DNA from: Deuterostichococcus epilithicus
Taxonomy: Eukaryota; Chlorophyta; Trebouxiophyceae; Prasiolales; Stichococcaceae
Length of the DNA: 64,000 nucleotides
Reading direction: 5' to 3'
Assembly (NCBI GenBank): GCA_033439295.1
Contig: JAVTLE010000018.1
Coordinates: 868,001 to 932,000 of the forward strand
Made by a program: the position numbers and the translations under genes. Of the stretch, positions 23,901 through 35,000 are shown piece by piece (positions within the stretch are counted from its first letter, which is position 1; every line of letters starts with the position of its first letter). The notes below the pieces were generated by a model. The model ran no database searches. It was not told where the DNA came from and was given only the letters and a program-made list of their open reading frames with translations.

Positions 23901-26900
23901 GATGACCCCCTGTATACGAGCAGACCATGCGCCAGCCATGTGCTGTTCGACAGTTGCATCGGGCCTGCGGGCCTCATGACAGGTGCAGTTCGGGATGTTT
24001 TGTTAGAGGCAGGCCGCATGTCAGCCGCATGCTGTCTCACGAGAGCATCGGCCCTGCCGGCCTGCTGGCAGGTGCGGTCGAGGGTTTCTTCTCAGGGCTG
24101 GCGAGCTGGTTTGCCGTGGGTCCTGTTACAATCGCAGCCGATTGTGCCCGGCGACCCTGCACCGAGGCTTGATGCAAGAGCACGAAGTGAAGATGGGGAT
24201 GAATCATGTTTTGTGGTCCCCCAGGCGCCACGCGAGTGCTAGTGACACACCAGCGACAGTACCTGCCCGCATGCGACCGGCTGCTGGTGCTGCGTGCCGG
24301 CCACGTTGCCGCCGCCGGCACCTTCGCCGAGCTCGAGGGCCTGGGCCTCTCCGAACTGCACACCCCCGCAGGCGCGCCCGGTTCTTGCTCCTGTTGCGCC
24401 GGCCCCGTCTGCGCCGAGCCGCGCCTCCGGCACACGGAGCGTGCGCAGGCCTGGTGTCTGTTGACCCATGGCCGGCGGCAGGCTTGCATCTGTCGTAGCA
24501 TGGTGACCACATGCATTGGGTGCCCCCCAGTTTGCAGGGCCAGCCTTCGAATCGGCTCGAGTGCCGTGTGTTGTGCATTGGGTGTCCCCAGTTTGCAGGG
24601 TCAGCCTGCGAGTTGGCTTGGTTGCCGTGTGCTGCAGAGGCGGAGCTGGATGACGACGCATACGACGCCAACATGACGCGCCAGGTCAGCATCGAGGAAT
24701 GCATGGCGAGCGCTGAGCAGCTGGGTCAGCCCGCCGTGCCTCTGGGCTCGGTGCAGCCGCCGCTGAACGATGCGAGTGGCGGCCAGAGCGGCCAGGCGCC
24801 AGCGGCCGCACCTGTGGGAGATGATGCTGACAGGTGTGGCTGGTGTTGCAAATCTTGGTGGATTAGCTAATTAGCTGATCGAACTTGCTACCGCACCTCT
24901 GCCTGTTTCGGCTTGCCTGCAATACTGCGGCAAGGATTGGATGACTATTGTCCTAAAATTCAGGACTGAGCCACGTCTCATACCTGTTCCTGTGTGCCTA
25001 CAGAGTAAGTTACTGCCGGCGCCAAGCATGTGGCTGCCGAAGTGTCGTTGGGCTGTTGCTGTACCATGACATTACCACCAAGCTCCTGTTTGCAGCGGCA
25101 GGTCCGCCGCGGAGGAGGAGGCTCCCGGCCGCGTCCTGGCCCGCAACTACAGCGTGGGCGCCGACCTCGGCGGCAGGGATCCCGCCGGCAGCACCTCCTT
25201 CCGCGGCCTGCGGCGGCTGGGCTCCCGCTTGCGGCCCAGTGGCGGCGCCAGCGGTACCACTGGCGGCAGCGGCGGCGGTGGTGGTGGCGGCGGCGCCGCC
25301 TTCAGCCTGGCACACCTGGGCAGGTCCTTCATCCGGCCGTCGTTCGTGCGGCGGCGGGCGGCGGCGCGCACCGCCTTTGGCGCCGGGCGCGGCGATGTCG
25401 CTGAGCCGCCGCCGGGCGACGAGGGCGAGGACGGGCCCGGCAACAGGGAGGGGAGCGAATCAGATTCCACTGAAGAGGGGGATGACGAGACAGCGGAGGA
25501 GCAGCGCAAGACGGCTGGTGGCCAGCTGGTCGCAGTGGAGCACAGCGCCACTGGTGAGGAGTCTTTTGGCCACTGGAAGGCCGCCTGCTGTTTGATCTCA
25601 TCACATTGGCCTGGCCTTCACTGCGCCGGTCGGGGTCGGGGCATCCCTGTGCTTCCTGGTGGAGCCCAGGCAGCCTCAATGGACGAAAACAGAACTTCTC
25701 ACAGCTCCTGTTCATCATCTCTGCAACTGCAGCGCCGCAGGCATTCCGGCATTCCCCGCGCAGCGAGCGCCGCCTGCGCAGACAGGCGCCGTACCTCTGG
25801 ACACTCCCTGCCAGCGCCACACTGACCTGCCAACGCATCGTGACGCTGACGCACCAATACAACCGCGGACGCCCCTGCAGGCGGCCTGGGCGCGCGGGTG
25901 TATGGCGAGTTCGCGCGCTACATGGGACCGCTCAAGGTCGGCGTGCTGGCGGCGTGCATGGTGGTGGGGCAGGCGGTGTTCCTGGCGTCGCAGTACTGGC
26001 TCGCCATTTGGGCGTCGCGGCCGCGCGCCGAGCAGCGCGAGGCCAAGTGCGGTCGTCTCCCCCCCTCGACGATGTCGCACAACTGACTGCCCATTTCCGT
26101 TTGGCTTGTTTACGCACAGAACCCGAGCGCACACGACTGGTTGTGTACGCACAAGACTTGAGCGCACAGGACAGCCGGGCGCCCTCGGGGCATGCCCCGA
26201 ATGTGGAGGCAGGAGATCGGCGTCAGCAGGCTTCCACGACCACGCCCCAGCTTCGACAGCTGGGATGGAGGACGAAGGGATTCTGGAATGTCGCAATCTC
26301 TGGTGTTGAAGGTTCACATTTCAGACTCCTCCACCAGCTCCCTCCACCAGCTTTGGAACCGATTTCTGGAGACGTGTGCTTGCCGACTGGTCCGGCACCA
26401 CCTTTTGTGTGTTACTGTGCCGCTGCAGGTGGGAATACACCTACGCCATCTTCAGCGGCAGCGTGATGGTCATCAGCCTCTTCCGCAGCTTCCTGTTCTT
26501 CCACGCCGCCCTGACGGCGGGGACGCTCATGCACAACGCCATGGCGAGGCGGTGCGTCTCTTTAGGGCTTTGCGTTTAACTGCCTTGCAGTGACTGCAGA
26601 GACCGTGGCTTGGACAGTCAGCGTGCACGTGTGGCTGGCCCTTGCCAAAAGGGCGTGGGTCTCGCATCGCCTGCGATGCCGCGGTCGCGCCTCCCAACAT
26701 AGGCACTGGTAGCTCCAGCAACGCTCAGGCGCTGGTGTCTGGCTGCCGAAGCTCCTGCTGCAGTTGTGAGCAACGTCTCCCAGCACTCGCAGCATAGTGC
26801 AGGCACAGCCGACAGCCGCCGCGCTCGTCTGTCAAGAGCTTGCAGAGGCGTCCAACGCAGGTCCCATCTGCTGCGGAACATTGCGCGCAACGCCTGCTGT

Positions 26901-29900
26901 GCACCATTGCTCCGAAGGGTATTGTACGCGCCGCTCCGCTTCTTCCACACAAACCCCACTGGCCGCATCGTCAACCGGTTCTCCAAGGACCAGGGGATCG
27001 TGGACGAATGGCTGCCCCAAGTTTTGTTCGACGCGCTTCAGAGCTCCTTCATGGTGCTAGGTGCGCCGGCTGCGACTGCCAACTTGCCGAACGCTGGCAG
27101 CGCTGCTGATGTCCAATCCGAGACATCTCTCAACTGTGTCAAAAGCAGGTTTGCTGGCAAGCGGTGCACTACGTCAAGACGATACCGAGGTCAACCAGGC
27201 ACTCAGTGCAGACATATTGCATCATGCACCAGTGCCGCTGCCGCTGCCGCCTTCACTGCCGTGCCCTTTGAGCCTGGCCACGATGGCAAGCTCCCTTGTC
27301 ACCTTTCGAAACCAAAGCCTCCCGCCGCGCCAAAGCCTCCCGCCGCTGCGATGCTGCCCGCAGGCGCGCTGGTGCTGGTCGCGATCGCGGTGCCCTTCGT
27401 CATCCCGCTGTTCCTGCCCATCCTGGCCGTCTTCTGGTGGGTGCGCCGCCGCTACGTGACCACCAGCCGGGAGGTCAAGCGGTTCGAGGGCACCACGCGG
27501 TCGCCCGTGTACGCCTCCTTCTCCGCAGCGCTCAAGGTGGCGCAACCATAAAAAAAGCCATCTCAAATGGAACCCTGGTTATGCCGATCGCACCTCGTAC
27601 AGATGAGGCGAAATGAGGCGGCTCAGGAGGCGGCTGGGGCGCACCCGACGGCTGACACTCCACCCCTACGAAAGCTTTACAGATCTGGTGCAGTCGTTAT
27701 GAAACCCTGACGCTGCACTCGTGAGGCTTGCAGGGCCTGCCGACGATCCGGGCGTATGCCGCGGGTGACCGGTTCCGGGGCGCCTTCCTGGCGGAACTCG
27801 ACGCCAACGGCGCCTGGTGGTTCGCCTACATCTCTACGGCGCGCTGGTGGGTTGCGCCCCACACGCGCCTGCAGCTGCTGCCAGTGCAAAACCCATGCAG
27901 ATGGTGCTTTTATGACACAGCCAACGGCGCTTGTTGGTTTTCCCACATCTCCGCCGCTCACTGGTGGGCTGCTCCCTTGAATGCCTGCAGCTGCTGTAAT
28001 CTGGATGGCCAACTTGCAGGTTGTACCTCTGCTGCAATGGATTACGACGAGCGAGTCACAGTCCGCAAGGGGCTGACGGCTGGCCGTGTCCATGCAGGGT
28101 GGGCTTCCGTCTGGATGTGGTTGCGGCCGTGGTGCTCATGGCGGCCGCGTACATGGCGATGGCCCTGCGAGACAAGGTGCAGTATGCGCCCTTGCATCGC
28201 CTATGGCCAGCCGCCAGAGCTTCATGCGTAGCTGTGTTGCAGCTGGCTGCAAGAATGTCGTGTCACATCACCCCCATGTCGTCATTGGTCTGGTTGCTCG
28301 AGCCGCATCGAGTGCCAGCGTTGCTTGGGTCTTTCGCACAGCTGTGGCAGGCACGAGTCCATTCGCTGCTGGTGCTTCAGCTTGCGCGCCCCACTGACAC
28401 TCAAGGAAGACCTGCTGTGCGATCCGCCACCACGACCATGCTCTCGGAAAGACAGAACGCACTCAACAGCTACGCGCTGCAGCTGAGCGCTCTGCTGCAG
28501 CGGGCGTGAGCATGTATGTTTTGCGATGACCATTGATCATCTTCCTGCCAGGTGTCGACGCGGCTGGTGGGTCTCGCCCTAAGCTACACGCTGCAGCTAA
28601 GTGGGCTGCTGCAGTGGGCGACGCGGCAGACGGCGGAGGCGGAAAACGACATGACCTCCGTCGAGCGGGTGCTGCAGTACACGCACCTGCCGCAGGAGCC
28701 GCCCGGCGTGTCTGACGGCGCGCCGCAGCCCCCCAAGTGCGGGCTGTTACGTAAAGACATGCATTCGACAATGGACATCGCCTTTGCAGACTGATGGCTG
28801 TTGATCGTGGGGATGCGTCTTCGGTGTCCTTCCCTGGCCACCTGTAGCGGGTTTTGCAGAAGGAGGCGCCGCATTTTCGAGCACACCACCACACTGCCTT
28901 CGTGCAGGGGCTGGCCCGGCAGCGGAGCCATCGATTTCCAGGGGGTCACGGCACGCTACCGCCCGGGGCTGCCGCCGGTGCTGTCGGGCCTCACCTTCAC
29001 CGTCGAGGTGCGTGCATCGTGCCTTGCCCGCCGCATCATCTATCTCGGAGGTGGCATGTCTGTTAAATGAGGCAGGAATGTGCAAGCACAGCAACGGGCA
29101 CAGCAGGCGACAGTTGCGATCAGCCTCCAGTCTTCTGTCATTGCAATTTGTTAAGGCACATCGCTCGACCCCATCCCACGGTAGGTCCAGGACTGAACAG
29201 AGGCGCTTCGGAATGCAGGGCGGCTCGTCGTGCGGCGTCGTGGGCCGCACCGGCAGCGGCAAGAGCAGCCTCATGCTGGCGCTGTTCCGGCTGATCGACG
29301 TCACAAGCGGCCGCATCCTGATTGGCGGCGTCGATGCTTCAGCCATCGGCCTGGACGCGCTGCGGTCGCAACTGGCCATCATCCCGCAGGTGCAGTCTGT
29401 TGCATGCTGTCGTGGAGTTCTGGACGCTCGCATGGAACCCATTGCAGGCGGGCAAACTGGAGGTGGTGTCAACGCGGTCACCAGCGCGTTCCTTTTTGCC
29501 CGTTCGCCAAGCCTCAATCAAGCACCAGCTCGCCTCGTCTACGATGAGCTTGACTTCTCCCCCTGCACGCCACCTCCCCCTGCAGTCGGGCAGCGCTGCG
29601 CGCAATGGAGCCCCACTGCCGAACCCTTCCTGAAGCCAGGCCCCTGAGGACTCCGGTGCTCCCCCTGCCGCCAGGACCCGGTGCTGTTCAGCGGCACCCT
29701 GCGAAGCAACCTGGACCCCACGGGCCTGCACTCCGAGGCGCGCGTCGGCGCCGCGCTGGCGGCGGCGCAGCTGTCCGGCGCCGTCGCGGCGGCCGGCGGC
29801 CTGGACGCGAGCATGGCGGAGGCGGGCGACAACCTGTCCGTCGGCCAGCGCCAGCTGTTCTGCCTCGCCAGGTGGGCGCACGCCCCCCGGCGCCTGGCCG

Positions 29901-30620
29901 CCGCGGCAACAGGGGTCAGGTTCCCACGTCAGGACGGCTGCCGTGCACTCTGGGAATGTCACCGCAGCCCACACGGTCGCCTTGCCCGTGCCCTGGACGG
30001 TCCCAGATGACAGGGCGCCACCACACGAGACCCTGTGCAGCACGTGCACCCTCGTGCTTCCTGCCGCCCGCCTGGGGCCAGGCCGCCCCGACTTACGCCG
30101 CCGCCACCTGCTGCGCTGCAGGGCGCTGCTGCAGGACGCCCGCATCCTGGCGCTCGACGAGGCGACCGCCAACGTCGACCGCACGACCGACGCCCTCATA
30201 CAGACAGCGCTGCGCGCGGCGGTCCGCGGCGACGGCCCCGACGGCATCAAGTGCGCCACTGCAGGCGCATGAATGCTTGCCATTGTTTTTGTGGTTATTG
30301 TATGTTCTCGTTGCATCAATGCGCCATTGCTCATCGTATCTCGGCAGTGCTCATTGCTGCATGCGTCTTGAAGGTGCAACAGAATGGTGCAACAAAACAA
30401 CAGGATCAGATTGAGAGTGTTCTGGGTCTTGTCGCTGCTTTTGTGCAGGCGGACACTGCTAGTCATTGCACATCGGATAGACACGATCATGGACTGCGAC
30501 AACCTACTAGTACTAGATCGCGGGCGCCTCGTGGAGGCAGGCCGTCCCGGGGAGCTGTCCGCTCGCCCGGGCGGCACTTTCGCGCGCCTCGTGGTGGCCG
30601 CTGAGGCGGCGCGACGGTGA
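17966..30620 (+). CDS. ABCC/MRP-type ABC transporter, 30 exons
   Basis: Full-length ABC exporter of the multidrug-resistance-associated subfamily, expected in the vacuolar or plasma membrane. Exons: 17966-18205, 18431-18628, 18930-19051, 19269-19421, 19625-19733, 19916-19972, 20236-20355, 20753-20897, 21111-21226, 21480-21542, 21932-22087, 22330-22701, 22946-23125, 23310-23448, 23722-23868, 24225-24380, 24638-24833, 25102-25553, 25881-26046, 26429-26551, 26918-27060, 27364-27536, 27734-27846, 28098-28176, 28552-28736, 28908-29007, 29219-29389, 29675-29871, 30122-30250, 30449-30620. All phases close, giving 1,623 residues: TMD1 (from about 90), NBD1 (about 495-780; Walker [26 protein letters not shown]), a Gly/Arg-rich linker (about 890-1040), TMD2, and NBD2 (about 1370-1620; [31 protein letters not shown]). 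There is no TMD0. Introns after exons 12 and 13 use GC donors. The exon 1/2 join is the weakest. Confidence 0.92.
21229..21262. repeat. AT-rich block in ABCC intron 9
   Basis: A run of TTAATTTAATTTTAATTAAA type right after the exon 9 donor, with strong base-composition contrast to the GC-rich surroundings and partial self-complementarity. Confidence 0.7.
21845..21890 (+). repeat. Exon-edge echo before ABCC exon 11
   Basis: Direct copy of the exon 11 start (source 21926-21970), 84 nt upstream. It reads [10 protein letters not shown] against the true [10 protein letters not shown] and lies wholly inside intron 10. Confidence 0.75.
23934..23986 (+). repeat. First exon-edge echo after ABCC exon 15
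   Basis: Copy of the exon 15 end and donor (source 23822-23872), offset 114 nt. It reads [15 protein letters not shown] against [15 protein letters not shown] and keeps the GT. Confidence 0.9.
24023..24076 (+). repeat. Second exon-edge echo after ABCC exon 15
   Basis: A third, more decayed copy of the same exon end, offset 89 nt from the first echo, again ending in a GCAG|GTGCGG donor-like site. Reading frame lost; SALPAGLLAG is still legible in another frame. Confidence 0.85.
24511..24573 (+). repeat. Duplicated acceptor-side segment of ABCC intron 16
   Basis: About 60 nt before the exon 17 acceptor (24574-24637) are repeated directly upstream. The nearer copy ends in GTGCTGCAG (used); the older copy ends GTGTTGTG and has no AG. 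Confidence 0.85.
27920..27996 (+). repeat. Exon-edge echo after ABCC exon 23
   Basis: Copy of the exon 23 end, donor and about 35 nt of intron (source 27803-27881), offset 117 nt. It reads [17 protein letters not shown] against [17 protein letters not shown]. Confidence 0.9.
28461..28510 (+). repeat. Exon-edge echo before ABCC exon 25
   Basis: Copy of exon 25 sequence (source 28576-28624), 114 nt upstream. It reads [13 protein letters not shown] against [13 protein letters not shown], followed by a stop. Confidence 0.75.
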
Positions 30621-32019
30621 CGCTTGCGTTCGCAGACTAGCCGCCAGCGTCGATGAGCCACGACCGTTGCTGAAACGGAAAGTCGTCGCAGTTGATTGAA
30701 CCTGGCTCAGTACCGTACTTAAAGTCATGTCGGTGCATGCCGATTGTATTGATTGACTTTTGACAGTGCGTACCTGGCAGTAACAAGGGCAGCGAGATCC
30801 ACGCACTTTACTAGGGTTTAAGACGGTGTTCGTACAAGCCTTCGCCGGACGGTTGAAGCCCGGCCACACGTCCGTCAGTGTTTCAGCGGTGTGACACCCC
30901 GATATTTGGACTGGAGCTCAACCTCGGCGAGGCTACGGTCGGCACGCTGGTCGAAGGTGAGCGCGTGGCCGGGTGGGTGTGGGAAGGGCACCCACTACTC
31001 ATACCACTCAACCACCCACGTTTCGCCAACGACGATAGTCGTGAGATAGAGAGTTGAAGAGGGCATCACTGAATCGCCCTTCTCCCCTGCCCTTCTCCTA
31101 GACGGACAACAGCACCTGTCTTCGTGAGCCACCGTCGATGGTATGGTCGCCGACGTCACGCATGTAGTGGTGTTGAACTCTTGTCCAGCCGCAAACCCAT
31201 CGTGTGCGCCTTGCGCCGTCCTTCTGCACATCACAGCTGATCAGCCGTGGCACCTGCACCTGCGCCCACCTGTGGGTGTGTGCATGGGCGCGGAACCTCT
31301 CAAGGCTCCGGCTCCCACGGCACCACGCGCCGGCTCTCAGCCCGCAAGGGCACATGCGAATGAGACCCAAGTAGCTTTCGGGATCCAGAGGGTAATGTTT
31401 CCATTCGTGTGCACCTGCTGCCCGGCAGTTGCGCTACGCGTGGGGCGCACCTATCGTGCACTTGCCCAAGCGTCACGCGCTGAAGTAGTCGCCGCACTTG
31501 AGCGTCACGACCTATCATACCAGACTCGGATGCCGCGGCGCCTGCAACCTGCTGTTTCAATAGCCTCTATCTGATCGTATCTGCCTGCAACAGGCTGGTG
31601 CGGCGCCATTGGTCTTACTGACCCGGCCCACCGTATTCGGCCGTGACGTGTGCTTCAAGCGTGTGCAGCGACTTGTGATACCATGTAAAGTGCTGCAGCC
31701 TTGCGCAATCACTCTGAGAGAAGACACTGAACCTCTGTTTTGCAGCCGGCGCTGGCAGGTGGCCGGAGCGAGGAGCGCCATATGACCTGGCTGACAGGTG
31801 CAGAACTTTGACACATCCTTGTTATGTCGTTGCAGGGGTTCATCCGGCACCAGCTCAGCTCCAGATTCCCAGACGACTGCGCCGTACAGCAGCCCCACGC
31901 CAATACCTGCCGGTCACGCTCGCTGGCCCCTCCAGACAGACACCTTCAGCAACGGCAGACAGTGCGCCAGTGGGACGATGAGGGAGCACTCCACCCGTCA
32001 GAGCAGCAGCGCTCTCAGC
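30621..32019. other. Intergenic, 3' of ABCC and 5' of the M43 gene
   Basis: 1.4 kb between two plus-strand genes. No coding feature is supported; open frames present are short and lack motifs. The upstream part should be the ABCC 3' UTR and the downstream part the protease promoter. Confidence 0.45.
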
Positions 32020-35000
32020 ATGGGAGTCGACAGGTCAGCTCCACCGCTTGCGGGGCCACAGCAACGGAAGCGGCGGCGGCAGCAGAGTTTATCAGCGACA
32101 GCGCTCAGCCTGATGCTGGTGGCTTTCTTGGCGTTCGTCGGTCATGCCGCCGGCTGCATGCACCACCATCACGCAGAAGGCGAGCACGCTCCCGGGTATT
32201 CCCAGGCATCGGCGGCTGGCATGGCCGTTGGCGGCGGGAGCCGCACCCTCCTCAACAACCATGCCGACAGCGGCGGCGCTATCAGCAGCCCAGCATCGAT
32301 CACTGAATCGGTGACTCAGCAGCGGCAGCGACGGCGCCAGCTGGCGGCAGCAAAAGTGGCGCCGCGGCCGACGCGCCGACATGCCAGCCGCATGCCCGCG
32401 AGCAAGCCGGTGTCCGCTGCGGGCGCAGCTGCGGCGCGCTGGTTTGCGCGTTGGCAGGCGAGGCAGACGGCAGCCGCAGCGCAACCGGCGCGCGTATCAA
32501 CGCACGCCAGCCGCCGTCCCACCAGGAGGCCCACGCGCAGGCGTCCAACAAAGCGGCCGCGGCCCACAAAGCGGAGGCCCACAAAGAGGCGGCCCACAAA
32601 GAGGCGGCCCACAAAGAGGCGGCCGACAAGGCGGCGCCCAACAAAGAAGCGGCCGACAAAGAAGCGGCCTACCAAGGCGCGGACGCACCGCCCGACGGCG
32701 CCGCGCAAGCAGCCCACGAAGCGCCGGGCGCCGCCGCCGCAGGTGCCTAATTTGCTCTCACCTCTTTTACACGGTGGTGTGCACCGCCGCCGCCGCAGGG
32801 AAGCCGCAGGGAGCCGCAGGCGGGCGCGGCCTGCTTTCGAAATTCATTCGGACGCTTCGGCTTTGGATCACTAGCGTATTGAAGTGTGCTGCTGAACACG
32901 CAGGCCACCGTCCTGACGCCGTCCGGCGGATCAGTGGCATTCAACACGTCCACGCTGCCACCGCCCAACACACGGCGCTGCGCCTACCCAGAGGACGATC
33001 CTGACACCGCGCAGGTGGGCTTTGAATTGTGGCACCAGGAGGCTCCTCCCCCGGGCACCCTCATCAGCGGAGGCTGGGCCTGTGTGCACTGCAGCAGTGC
33101 CAGTGCATGCATGTTGCGGTGGTGCCTGCATATTCCGTGGTGCCTGAGCAGCTCTGCTTGCCTGTGTGACTGGATGCAAGTCTTGCTGACTTCACGGCCA
33201 TCCAGATTCCATGGTCTTGAAGGTGCCCGTAACTCGCCTGCGCAGGGCGTAGACTCAGACCTGCAGCCGCGCATCAACTTTCTCAACTCGCCGGCGGCGC
33301 CGCGCGGGGTCGTATACAACATCAACTTGTACATCCACATCCTTACCGCCAGTGCGCCCCTCGAAAGAGACGAAAGCGATACATGCGAACTTGATGGTGT
33401 AATATAGATGCAGGTCAGCATGCAAAATTGTGGCACAACCATGCACTGGCATCGGATTTCGGAAGGGAGGTTTTCGAAGTGCACTGGCAAATACATACAC
33501 CGAATGGTCAGACAAGAGTATTGACGGCAGAGTTTGTTCGATTCCATCCGAGCTGCACAAGTGTGGGTCTGGCTGGGCTAATCAATTCATGTGTATGGAC
33601 CCTCCTGTGCTCGAGCCGCTACAAGCCGCTTGCTCAGCGCGCCTCACACCCACTGGCTGCAACATGCAGGCGACGGCGTGAACGGCGACGTGTCAAACGA
33701 CATGATCAACAGCCAGGTTGCGTGGTTGAACGCGGCGTATGACCCCGCCAGTTTCCGCTTCACGCTCATCGCTGTCGACCGTGCCGCCAACGACAGCTGG
33801 TGCGGGTTCCGCCATGCCATGCCATGCCATGCAATGTCATGCCATGCAGTGCATACTGCCCACCTTGCCGCCGGGCTGCTCTTGTGCTGCCATGGCCTTT
33901 GCATCACGTTCAAAGTTGAGGACACAGCAAGTGCCTCGTCGGGGAACCATCATTAGTAGGGCTGGCTGTTGACCAGAATGGACTATCTTATTGGCCAGGC
34001 AAGCGATGATGAGCCGACAGGGTCTTACCGCTGCCGCCCTGCCACCATCTGCAGGTACCCCATGGACATCTTCAGCCAGGCGATGAACGACATGAAATAT
34101 GTGATGCACAAGGGCGGGGCCGCGGACCTCAACCTGTATGTCAGCAACCTCAACAACGGCGGCATCATTGGGTGCGCGCTCGGGACACGGCATGCGGCAG
34201 CAGGCGGCAGTGAGCCGTGCGTTACTCCAGCCGCGTGCACTGCCAGCTGGGTCGCTCGAGCAGCGCAAAAATGCCTTCTCAAGAGGCAGCCGTGGCGATG
34301 CCAAACCAATGATCCCTAACCCTTAAAACCACACTCCATTGCAGGGTGTCCACCAATCCGTGGGGCGGCGGCGTTGGCAATGTCATGTTGGATGGCGTCA
34401 TGGTCTCGGTGGGCACGTTGCCCGGCTCCTGGTATGGCGGCTATAACCTCGGCAACAACGCCGTCCATGAAATTGGTAAGTCCGAGTGCAAGGCTGTGTC
34501 GCTTCTATCTCACATTCTCGTGCAAGACCGCGAATCTCGCGAATAATGGCCCGCATTCGGGTGCAATGGCTCACAAGGAGCCCCTACCGTGCTTTGCAGG
34601 CCACTGGCTGGGCCTCAGCCACCCTTTCGTTGGCGGCTGCTCACAGCCCAACGACGGCGTGTCCGACACGGCGCAGCAGTCCGGGGCAAACTACAACTGC
34701 TACCCAAAGGGCTCAACGTTGCCCAACACGTGTCCAAGCAGGCCCGCGACGCAGCCCCAGACCGACCCTGTGAACAAGTGAGCCTCTGATGCGGTCCTGC
34801 CAATTCAGCGAAGTCTCTCTGCGACGCTTGCGCATCCCGCCAGCTGTGCTGCATGCCTGCCTGCAACGTGCCTTGAAAAAAAGCCGGCCGCGCACTGACG
34901 GCATGCTTGTCTCTTCCTCTGCAGCTACATGGGCTACAGTGAGTGACTGATGGCCCCTCACCTTGACATATGCACACTGGTTGTACTAATGCCGCGCTGG

